Origin: an uncultured Rhodocyclaceae bacterium
Lineage (GTDB): Bacteria > Pseudomonadota > Gammaproteobacteria > Burkholderiales > Rhodocyclaceae
NCBI GenBank assembly: GCA_937892345.1
Contig: CALAGF010000331.1
Coordinates: 1 to 27,374 of the forward strand
DNA: 27,374 nt
Direction: 5' to 3'
Below are positions 21,051 to 27,374 of this stretch, piece by piece; position 1 is the stretch's first letter, and each line of letters begins with the position of its first letter. Both the position numbers and the translations under genes were made by a program. Under the pieces are notes generated by a model, which searched no databases, was not told the origin of the DNA, and worked only from the letters and a program-made list of their open reading frames with translations.

Positions 21051-23057
21051 TTAATTTTCTGCGCGGTCCTGAGAGGCCTGAGCAGCCATACGGGAGATTT
21101 CACGCAACTCGGTACGCAGGTCTCGCACAATCGATGTCCGCGCACTACGAATTTCCGACAGCATCATATCGAGGGCAACGGTTTGACCTGCAGCACCATC
21201 CTGTATCTTGGAAAGCAAGTCATTGCCGGTTCTCAAATCTTGCAATTTGCCGTTTGCATCGGCCAAATGGCGAGCGATATCAATTGCGATCTGGCGCCCC
21301 TGCGAACTTTCCTTGCCCATCGCAGCCAGTTGCTCCTGCAGCGTTACCAAGGTCTGAGCGATTCCCTTGACTTCAATTCGGCCGCTCTCTCCTTGATTGC
21401 CCAAATCAGTAGCCAGCTGCGCCAGTTGGTTGCCAATGCGGACAAAGCGTTGATCGATATTGCCGAGCGCAGTTCCCAATTGTCCGATTGCGGACGACTC
21501 TTCGCGCTGGATGGAAGTCAGAACCTTCATTTCGGAAAGGGTTTGATCTGCGATGTCGCGCATGCGACCGCCAAAGCCCAGCAACTCGATAAGCTTCTTG
21601 TGCGACTCTGCCTGAGACGACAGATGGCGAGCCATATCGATATTGACATTGCGCGTCTGCTCGGTTTCCTGGGCAACCTGGGTCATGCGATCCTGCAAAG
21701 TGCCAACCGCTGCCAGCAGATTCTTGGCGCTTCCGACTTTCACCTCGCTATCAGAACTCATCCATTGAGCCAGTTCGGAAAGTTGCGTATTGACCGACAC
21801 AATTCTCTGGTCAAGCTGAGTGACAGCCCGTGTGGTTTCTCCTGTCAAACCACCCTGCTGCTTCTGAACATCGCCCAGACGCTTGATCTCATCCAGCGTT
21901 TGCTCAGCAAGATCTCGCATCCGTGGCCCATAGCCAAGCAGGTCATACATTTTCTTGGAGGTCTCGACCTGCGCCTTGATCAACTCGCCGACGCCATTGA
22001 TGCTATCGGCCAGCCGATCAATTTTGACAGATAGCTTGATTGCGTTTTCCTGGCTTTGCCGGAACACATCCTGAGTCTGCGACTGCTGATCCATGACATC
22101 AACAATGAATTCACTCAGGAAGGATTCGCTAACGCCGCCCCGAGCCGCCATCAACTCCTTGGCAGGAATGCGCTTTCCGGACCCCTCTTCGATTTCGTGC
22201 TCGGTAACCGTATTGACATAGCGCCGTACGTTGGTCATGAATTCGTCCACGGAATATTTCAAGGCAAGCATCATCATGCCCAAGGTCACCGAACCGATCA
22301 GACCGAACAAGGAGGCCGAAAACGCGGTACCCATACCTGCCAACGGCTTTTGCAACTCACCGATCAGACCCATGATTGCCTCGGTCATGTCGCCGCCGCC
22401 ACCCGCATTAATCCCGCCCAACATCGCACTGATACCGAGCATGGTTTCAAGCAGACCAATAAAGGTACCCGTCAAACCCAAGGCGATAAGTCCGCCGACA
22501 ATAAAATTCGGAACTTCATAACCTGCCTTGAAGTGATGCTCAAGGTGGTCCAGCTCTTCATTGATCGCGGTTTGAGTCAGACCCGAGGAAACCTTGCCCT
22601 CTGTACCCGCCAAGTGCACAACCACATGCCCGACGCCGGAAAAGTAAACCTTCGGATCCTGAAGCACCTCGGCTATCGGCTTCTTTGCTTTATACCCTTC
22701 GGTAAACTGATTAAGGATGGCAAATTGCTTTTGAACGGCCTTCACTCGCATGATGATTACCGCCGCGCCAACACCGAGCACGGCCAGAATCAGGCCGTTC
22801 AAAATCATGTTGGTCAGCACAACCTCGATGATGAAGTGCTGAAATGGCATGGCACCGCCTAGCATCACAAGGAAGGGCAACGCGGTAATTGCGTAGTATT
22901 TCTTGGGCTTGTAGCCCTCGAAACGAGGAGATCGCCGACGCTCGATTTTTTGAATTTTGGACCCGGTCACACCAGCACCAGCACCAGCACCAGCACCAGC
23001 ACCAGCACCAGCCAAGTCTTCCACGCTTACGTCGCTAATTCCGTCTTGTTCACTCAT
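21051..23057 (-). CDS. MotA/TolQ/ExbB-family proton-channel protein with long repeated coiled-coil tail (SiiB-/ZorA-like)
   Basis: 668 residues. Residues 19-29 are an Ala-Gly repeat. Hydrophobic segments lie at about 55-77, 80-103, 183-207 and 243-267. The last two form the MotA/TolQ/ExbB signature region (GLTGTFIGLLETMLG near 194-208 and GMGTAFSASLFGLIGS near 241-256), the channel-lining helices of the family. Residues 310-668 are a long, mostly helical, charged tail with two copies of a 119-residue repeat: KKMYDLLGYGPRMRDLAEQT at 368 and KKLIELLGFGGRMRDIADQT at 487. Family members such as ExbB and TolQ are around 230-240 residues, so the tail is an addition, like that of ZorA. The start overlaps the hlyD-like stop (ATGA) and has an AGGAG site 8 nt upstream. 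It probably partners with the MotB-like protein two genes upstream. Its place inside a T1SS operon parallels SiiB of Salmonella SPI-4. Confidence 0.88.
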   Translation of the reverse strand: MSEQDGISDVSVEDLAGAGAGAGAGAGAGVTGSKIQKIERRRSPRFEGYKPKKYYAITALPFLVMLGGAMPFQHFIIEVVLTNMILNGLILAVLGVGAAVIIMRVKAVQKQFAILNQFTEGYKAKKPIAEVLQDPKVYFSGVGHVVVHLAGTEGKVSSGLTQTAINEELDHLEHHFKAGYEVPNFIVGGLIALGLTGTFIGLLETMLGISAMLGGINAGGGGDMTEAIMGLIGELQKPLAGMGTAFSASLFGLIGSVTLGMMMLALKYSVDEFMTNVRRYVNTVTEHEIEEGSGKRIPAKELMAARGGVSESFLSEFIVDVMDQQSQTQDVFRQSQENAIKLSVKIDRLADSINGVGELIKAQVETSKKMYDLLGYGPRMRDLAEQTLDEIKRLGDVQKQQGGLTGETTRAVTQLDQRIVSVNTQLSELAQWMSSDSEVKVGSAKNLLAAVGTLQDRMTQVAQETEQTRNVNIDMARHLSSQAESHKKLIELLGFGGRMRDIADQTLSEMKVLTSIQREESSAIGQLGTALGNIDQRFVRIGNQLAQLATDLGNQGESGRIEVKGIAQTLVTLQEQLAAMGKESSQGRQIAIDIARHLADANGKLQDLRTGNDLLSKIQDGAAGQTVALDMMLSEIRSARTSIVRDLRTELREISRMAAQASQDRAEN
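22971..23012 (-). repeat. Hexanucleotide microsatellite, 7 x ACCAGC (plus strand), coding (Ala-Gly)7
   Basis: Seven perfect copies of ACCAGC occur in the 5' part of the MotA/ExbB-like gene and encode Ala-Gly dipeptides at residues 16-29, just before the first membrane segment. Because the unit is six bases, slippage changes linker length without breaking the frame. Confidence 0.97.
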
Positions 23058-24445
23058 TTCGACTCCTGGAACACGTGATAATTGAACCGCAATAGCGGCG
23101 AAAGCAAATATTGCATGATAGTACGCTGGCCGACCACGATGTCGACAGAGGCGGTCATCCCGGGCATGACCGGCAGTTTTCGTGCGACGTAGCCGGCAGT
23201 GTCGATTTCCACTTTGACACGATAATAGCCACCGGGCATGGCACTGCCCAAGTCATCACCCACTGTATCGGCGCTAACCTCAACCAAACGACCCGGTAAA
23301 GTGCCGTGCACGCCAAAATCGTAGGCCGTAATTCGCGCTCTCGCGACCAAACCTTCGCGCAAATCACCCCGATCCGTTGGCAACACCTTGGCCTCGATCA
23401 ACACCTTGCCATCAAGCGGAGTGACTTCCATGACGGTATCTCCCGGCCTGACCACGCCGCCAAGGGTGTTGAAGACCAAACGGTTGACAACCCCATCAAC
23501 CGGCGCGCGGATATCAGTACGGTCAACTCGATCCTTTTCGGCTTTTTCTTCCTCGCTCAAGCGATCGAGTTCTGACTGTGCAGAAGTCAGATCTGTTCTG
23601 GCATCTGTCCGGAACTGAGATTGGGTAACGCGAATCTTGGCCTCAATTTCGCCGATTGTTGCCCGCGTTTTTGGAATGGCACCTTCAAGCTCACGCAATT
23701 GGGTTTCAAGCTTTTGAACCTTGCCCTTGCTCTCCAGAACCTCAAGTTGCGAAGCTGCTTTTTTTACTGCAAGACCTAGCATCACCTGCAGTTGCGAGCG
23801 CGCAATCTCCAGCTCTTTCGCAACGCTGACGCGACGCCCTTCAAGATCAGACTGTTCCGCCTGCTTCTGCTTTGACTGTTCACGCAGCACATCGACTTCG
23901 TTACGCGCTCTCGCCTGACGCTCCTGATACAAACGTGTTTCTGCCGCCAAACGCTCAGCCCACTCGGGATCAAGTGGATTGCCACCGGCTAGCGGCTTGC
24001 CACTGAGCTCGGACTGCAACCGGGCAATTTTGGCTTGGAGCGCCCCCTTTTTGACCTGAACTTCACCCAAGCGAGAACCAGCACCCGTATCTGAAATACT
24101 GAGCAGCACTTCACCCTTTTTAACGAGCGCCCCCTCACGGGTTGAAATTGAGGAAACAATCCCGCCTTCCAGATGCTGAATGACCTGACTACGACCCGCC
24201 GGAATAATTTTGCCCTCCGCCCGGACGACCCGGTCGACGTGAGAAAGCATCGACCACAGGATAAGCAGCAGCAAAATCACGGTGACGAGCAACACAAACT
24301 GTCTCGGGCGCTCCATACTGCGCCACCCCTCGAGACCCCGATCAACTCGGCGAAGACGGGTAAGCCACGGGGATTCCTTGGCCTTATTGTCAGCAGGCGT
24401 TGACGATGAAGGCGGTACCGCCGGCAGATCAGGGATGTCCTGCAT
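23054..24445 (-). CDS. HlyD-family T1SS membrane-fusion (periplasmic adaptor) protein
   Basis: 463 residues, a usual length for this family. A cytoplasmic N-terminus (1-47) is followed by one membrane helix (about 49-68). A first half-lipoyl/barrel segment (about 75-118, with HLEGGIV and EGALVKKGEVL) comes next. The periplasmic coiled-coil hairpin spans about 125-310. The second lipoyl half (DIRAPVDGVVNRL at 311-323) and a beta-barrel region follow. The C-terminal HlyD signature PVMPGMTASVDIVVGQRT is at about 425-442, then YLLSPLL. These proteins bridge the inner-membrane ABC transporter and the TolC-type outer-membrane channel during one-step export. The gene starts 2 bp after the motB-like stop, with an AGAGG-like site upstream, and its stop overlaps the next start by 4 bp. 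Role by position and fold: SiiD/LapC/HlyD equivalent. Confidence 0.95.
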   Translation of the reverse strand: MQDIPDLPAVPPSSSTPADNKAKESPWLTRLRRVDRGLEGWRSMERPRQFVLLVTVILLLLILWSMLSHVDRVVRAEGKIIPAGRSQVIQHLEGGIVSSISTREGALVKKGEVLLSISDTGAGSRLGEVQVKKGALQAKIARLQSELSGKPLAGGNPLDPEWAERLAAETRLYQERQARARNEVDVLREQSKQKQAEQSDLEGRRVSVAKELEIARSQLQVMLGLAVKKAASQLEVLESKGKVQKLETQLRELEGAIPKTRATIGEIEAKIRVTQSQFRTDARTDLTSAQSELDRLSEEEKAEKDRVDRTDIRAPVDGVVNRLVFNTLGGVVRPGDTVMEVTPLDGKVLIEAKVLPTDRGDLREGLVARARITAYDFGVHGTLPGRLVEVSADTVGDDLGSAMPGGYYRVKVEIDTAGYVARKLPVMPGMTASVDIVVGQRTIMQYLLSPLLRFNYHVFQESK

Positions 24446-24447
24446 GC

Positions 24448-25101
24448 TTACTTGCCTCTGACGTTCAGCCGCACCTGCCCTTGCAAACTGGGCAAAACGG
24501 TGTCATTCGCGGTTCGCGTCGAGATGTTGGCTGCCGGAACACCTCGCTCGATCAACAAATTCCGCATGGTCACCAAACGATAATAGGCACCACGCTTTTC
24601 CGCACTGAAACCACCTGCGCCCAAATACGCCACCAGCTCGAATTTTTTACTGGCAGGGTTACTACCCTTGGTAGACATCAATTTGTCGAGTTCGCCCAGC
24701 GCAGCACCGGTCAACTGGTAGGCCCCGGGCTCATAACTCAGCGTCAGGTCGGCGCTGCTGACCCCCACATTTTTGGTTTCTGGGGCGGGTGTCTCCACCA
24801 TATCCGACTTTGCGCGCAACTCGAGTTTCTTTTCTTTTTCGAGTAGCTCGCTCCTCAAGGCCGCAATTTCCTTGACGAGATCACTCTCCCTTGCCATGTC
24901 GGACTGGAGTTGGCTCTCCGCCGCAGACTTGGCCGCTTCAGCAGCGGCCGCTGCCGCACGCTTGGTGACCTGACTGGCAATGACCGCCAAGGCCAAGGTA
25001 AAAATAACCACCACAAAAACAAGTGCCAGAACCAAGTTGGCTAGGGCATCAACGAAGCCCGGCCAATAGTTCATCTCTCCATCGCTACCGCCACCCGCCA
25101 T
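24448..25101 (-). CDS. MotB/OmpA-like single-pass membrane protein (SiiA-/ZorB-like channel partner)
   Basis: 217 residues. A short cytoplasmic start is followed by one membrane helix (about 19-42) preceded by YWPGFVDALANL, with Asp18 at the position where MotB, ExbD, TolR and ZorB carry the proton-conducting Asp. Residues 44-97 are an Ala/Glu-rich coiled coil. Residues about 115-215 resemble a weak OmpA-like peptidoglycan-binding domain (FELVAYLGAGG, then RGAYYRLVTMRNLLIERGV, NISTRTAND). Several canonical peptidoglycan-contact residues of the family are not obvious. The ATG directly follows the tolC-like stop and uses a GGGGGA site inside that gene. It is probably the stator partner of the MotA/ExbB-like protein at 21051-23057. 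In Salmonella SPI-4, SiiA plays this role for the giant adhesin SiiE. Alternative: a generic OmpA-family envelope protein. Confidence 0.83.
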   Translation of the reverse strand: MAGGGSDGEMNYWPGFVDALANLVLALVFVVVIFTLALAVIASQVTKRAAAAAAEAAKSAAESQLQSDMARESDLVKEIAALRSELLEKEKKLELRAKSDMVETPAPETKNVGVSSADLTLSYEPGAYQLTGAALGELDKLMSTKGSNPASKKFELVAYLGAGGFSAEKRGAYYRLVTMRNLLIERGVPAANISTRTANDTVLPSLQGQVRLNVRGK

Positions 25102-27126
25102 TTATTTTTTCCCCCAGACATCCTGGCCAACGAGCGAGCCCATTCTGCCGCGCGGGGAAACCGCATCGCCTGGCACGTGCAGCGACTCGGTCAGCGTTCC
25201 AATGTTGTAGAGAACGTCATAAGCCAGATTGGCTTCGGCAATCAGAAGACGCAGATAATCCAGTCGCGACTGATAGAGTTTCTGGTGAGCGTCGAGCACA
25301 TCGAGCAGAGATCGGTTGGCTGCAAACATCTGCTCGGTGAAGCTTTCCACCACCTGCTGGTTGGCTTCCATTTCCTTGGCGATTTCCTGGGTCCGCTTCG
25401 CCGTCGTTGCCAGCGATTCAAAACTAGCTCTGAGTTTTTCTTCCAGTTCGCGGCGCGTATCCAGCAAGCGGAACATGGCTTCGTTGTATTTCTCACCCAT
25501 GGCGCGATGCTGATAAAAATCCGCACCGCCGGAGAACAAACTCCAGTTCATTGTCAGCATCAGGCTGCGGATGCGCTTTTCGTAATTCGGCTTTTCGCCA
25601 ACGGAACTACCCGAGTTATATTCTGTTGTCGGCACACCGGCATCATCCAGCACCCAATTGGGCCCAGAGGAAGTCACCACAGGAACACGGGTACCGCCAG
25701 TACCTCGCGTCACCGACTCAGCGAACTCCACGGCCACCTGCGGCATGAATGCGCCCTTCACCTTGCGGATTTCTGCCAGCGTTGCCTCTGCGGCCTTCAA
25801 ATCAGCCATCAAGGCCGGATTGTTTCTTGACGCCTCTTCCACCGCCAGATCAATATCCTCGGGAACGGGCAAAATCCAGTCCGGCGGCAACATCAAATTC
25901 CGCGGCCGAAAACCGGTAATTTTCTGAAATCCGGTCAACTCGACTTCCAGCGCATTTTTGGCATCAAGCACCGTTGACCGTGCATTCACCCGACGCCCCT
26001 TGACCCGCTCCTGATCTGCCTGCGAACTGGCACCTGCAGCCACGCGCTCCTCAATCCGGAAATACAGCGTCAGCAAGGCGCCCTCGTAATCCTCAGCAAA
26101 GCGCAACGCAAGACTGTTCTGGAATAGCCGCAAATACGATCCCGATGCGTCCAGCACGGACTTGAGTCGCGCCCCTTTGGCGCCGTACTCGGCAGAGTCC
26201 CGCATTTTGCTTTGGCGGGCCAATTCTGACCACGCCGTGTAATCAAACAAAGACTGCGTCGCGGTCAGCATGCGCTCACGACGATTGAGCATCACCGAAT
26301 CGTAGGCAAAGGACTCATCGCTCAACTGATCCGATGAAATCCCGCCATTCACAATACTGGAGGCCGGTACGCGCTCGCCAAAGGAGTACTTGACTGGCAG
26401 CGGATCACCATTGGCATCTTCACCAGCCGGCCGACAGCCATTTTCGTCCTTGCAATACTTGTAGGTATCGCCGGCCGGCGTTGTCGACTCCTTGCCGGTT
26501 TTCATGGTCAGTTTGACTTGCGGCAACAAGGCGCCACGTGCAACGCCTACCATGGCTTCCGCATACGCCTGCCGAGACTCGGCCGCAGCCAACTGGTAAT
26601 TTTGAGAGATTGAAGCTGCGGCAGCATCCTCGATACCCAGCTTGTCGATCAGCTTGGCAGAGAATACCGGTCCTTTTTTTGGCGGTGGCGGCAACAGGAG
26701 GGCATCTGCTCCGAGAATCTTGCGCAAACGTTCGATTCTTGCTGACTTCTCCAAAGTCAGCTTGGGTGTCGGCTTGCCCTCATCTTCCCCTGCAAGCGCA
26801 GCCAGCGGCGGCATCGTCAGATCAAGCGGTATCGATGGCTTGGCCGCCACGCGCTCCTGCGCGGGTATGTCGCGAGGAATCATCAAATCCAGCGCGGCAC
26901 CGCCGCGCCCGTCGAAGACACTACCCTTTAATTTCCCGGGAGGCACACTATCGGTCTTTGCTGGGGTCGCGGGGGCTACGGGCAGCATGGGCAGAGCACG
27001 ATCAACCGCACCGACACCCGGATTTCCCTGCCCAAAAACAGATAACGAGGCGAACAGCGATGCCACTACGCCAAGCGCAATACCGGCCCCTCGCCCTGTC
27101 TTCGTGAAATCAATCAAGCCCGTCAC
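25102..27126 (-). CDS. TolC-family T1SS outer-membrane channel protein with extended N-terminus
   Basis: 674 residues, well above the 450-500 typical of TolC. GTG is the first usable start after an in-frame stop, with a TGGTGA-type site upstream. A signal peptide covers about 1-32. Residues 33-155 are a Pro/Ala/Leu-rich extension including PPPPKKGP. Two TolC-type repeats follow, at about 165-405 and 425-650. Each has helices plus a pair of beta strands (MLTATQSLFDYTAW near 286-299; LMLTMNWSLFSGG near 522-534). The end of the second repeat is typical of T1SS outer-membrane proteins (RSLLDVLDAHQKLYQSRLDY). The presumed extracellular loop at about 210-275 is long and carries Cys225 and Cys231. 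It provides the outer-membrane exit duct for the giant RTX protein. It is the first gene of the operon; its stop abuts the next ATG. Confidence 0.92.
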   Translation of the reverse strand: MTGLIDFTKTGRGAGIALGVVASLFASLSVFGQGNPGVGAVDRALPMLPVAPATPAKTDSVPPGKLKGSVFDGRGGAALDLMIPRDIPAQERVAAKPSIPLDLTMPPLAALAGEDEGKPTPKLTLEKSARIERLRKILGADALLLPPPPKKGPVFSAKLIDKLGIEDAAAASISQNYQLAAAESRQAYAEAMVGVARGALLPQVKLTMKTGKESTTPAGDTYKYCKDENGCRPAGEDANGDPLPVKYSFGERVPASSIVNGGISSDQLSDESFAYDSVMLNRRERMLTATQSLFDYTAWSELARQSKMRDSAEYGAKGARLKSVLDASGSYLRLFQNSLALRFAEDYEGALLTLYFRIEERVAAGASSQADQERVKGRRVNARSTVLDAKNALEVELTGFQKITGFRPRNLMLPPDWILPVPEDIDLAVEEASRNNPALMADLKAAEATLAEIRKVKGAFMPQVAVEFAESVTRGTGGTRVPVVTSSGPNWVLDDAGVPTTEYNSGSSVGEKPNYEKRIRSLMLTMNWSLFSGGADFYQHRAMGEKYNEAMFRLLDTRRELEEKLRASFESLATTAKRTQEIAKEMEANQQVVESFTEQMFAANRSLLDVLDAHQKLYQSRLDYLRLLIAEANLAYDVLYNIGTLTESLHVPGDAVSPRGRMGSLVGQDVWGKK

Positions 27127-27346
27127 GCATTCACCAGAAAATTAAAACAATAAAATCTCAATAAAAACCAAAAGCAACAGCAAAAACACGATGAAAATCA
27201 AGCCATTTCCAGCTTGGCGAGAATAAACCATAGTGCAGGCTTTTTGTGAGACAAGTTCAGGATTCTGCTGATTTTGATCGTTTTTTTCCAAAAAACGCTC
27301 GCTCTTGCCGAAGCTGGCCCGCAATCCATTAAAAGCACCAAAGCCA
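27127..27346. promoter_or_regulatory. Intergenic region between the T1SS operon and the CIRCE site
   Basis: These 220 bp are markedly more AT-rich than the flanking coding DNA and should hold the minus-strand promoter of the tolC-like operon. No strong sigma70 match was found. They include a perfect A/T inverted repeat, CGTTTTTT-TCC-AAAAAACG (27279-27297). The best minus-strand open stretch here, a 29-codon ATG frame ending at 27142, is mostly poly-hydrophobic because of T-rich DNA. It lacks a ribosome-binding site and is not called as a gene. Confidence 0.5.
27304..27332 (+). promoter_or_regulatory. Possible plus-strand promoter just upstream of the CIRCE operator
   Basis: CTTGCCG (27304-27310) and ATCCATTA (27324-27331) are separated by 13 bp and loosely fit a sigma32-type promoter. 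The same DNA can be read as a weak sigma70 pair (TTGCCG, 16 bp, CATTAA). The main support is position: the CIRCE starts about 15 bp further on, where operator and transcription start usually coincide. The match is poor and tentative. Confidence 0.25.
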
Positions 27347-27373
27347 TTAGCACTCGGGTCGCACGAGTGCTAA
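27347..27373 (+). promoter_or_regulatory. Perfect CIRCE operator (HrcA binding site)
   Basis: TTAGCACTC, nine bases, then GAGTGCTAA: an exact match to the CIRCE consensus, with 9-bp inverted arms and the standard 9-bp spacer. HrcA binds this site to repress chaperone operons, most often groESL, also dnaK/grpE. The target most likely starts just to the right of the window on the plus strand. The site is symmetrical, so orientation is inferred from its distance (221 bp) from the minus-strand operon. Confidence 0.93.
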
Positions 27374-27374
27374 A

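Noticed and set aside
21183..22862. 283- and 268-codon plus-strand frames opposite the MotA/ExbB-like gene
   Set aside because: The minus-strand gene has recognisable membrane helices, a ribosome-binding site and operon overlap; the plus frames have none of these.
21051..25101. Zorya anti-phage defence system (ZorA/ZorB) interpretation
   Set aside because: The channel pair has ZorA/ZorB-like features, but no Zorya effector genes (ZorC/ZorD helicase or ZorE nuclease) are present and the pair is interleaved with T1SS genes.
27142..27324. 60-codon minus-strand frame ending in a hydrophobic stretch, just upstream of the tolC-like gene
   Set aside because: It needs a TTG start; the only ATG start leaves 29 codons and has no ribosome-binding site. 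The hydrophobicity follows from T-rich intergenic DNA, and the frame overlaps the probable promoter region.

Overview
The window holds one co-oriented cluster, all on the minus strand, that looks like a type 1 secretion (T1SS) locus dedicated to a single enormous RTX-repeat protein. In transcription order (right to left) it has a TolC-type outer-membrane protein (27126-25102), a MotB/OmpA-like membrane protein (25101-24448), an HlyD-type membrane-fusion protein (24445-23054), a MotA/TolQ/ExbB-like proton-channel protein with a long helical tail (23057-21051), and a giant RTX protein that starts at 20859 and is still open at position 1. The first four genes abut or overlap (0 bp, 2 bp, 4-bp overlap), so they are almost certainly one operon. 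The giant gene follows after a 191-bp gap.

The giant gene fills three quarters of the window. Its frame is open from the ATG at 20859 to the left edge: 6,953 codons and no stop. After an N-terminal region of about 470 residues free of RTX repeats, the rest is made of glycine/aspartate-rich Ca-binding (RTX) nonapeptide clusters alternating with beta-rich spacer modules. These are organised into higher-order units of about 590-600 residues. Two such units share 1,449 bp that look identical, and two others share more than 600 bp with no difference seen. The C-terminus, where a T1SS secretion signal would lie, is outside the window.

Gene content matches the logic of the Salmonella SPI-4 SiiABCDEF system: a giant adhesin, its own T1SS, and a MotAB/ExbBD-like proton channel pair (SiiA/SiiB). 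It differs in three ways. The adhesin is built of RTX repeats rather than Ig-like domains, the SiiB-like protein carries a repeated coiled-coil tail of about 400 residues reminiscent of ZorA of Zorya systems, and no ABC transporter (SiiF/HlyB/LapB role) lies in the window. My model is that TolC, HlyD and an unseen ABC ATPase export the giant protein, while the MotA/MotB-like pair uses proton flow to act on the export complex or on release or retention of the adhesin.

At the extreme right edge there is a perfect CIRCE operator (27347-27373), the HrcA binding site that normally precedes groESL or dnaK/grpE. A heat-shock gene therefore probably starts just beyond the window, diverging from the T1SS operon. 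A moderately GC-rich genome, a Gram-negative T1SS and a CIRCE site suggest a non-enteric proteobacterium, perhaps a betaproteobacterium. That placement is inference only. No RNA genes, insertion sequences, CRISPR arrays or prophage genes were seen.
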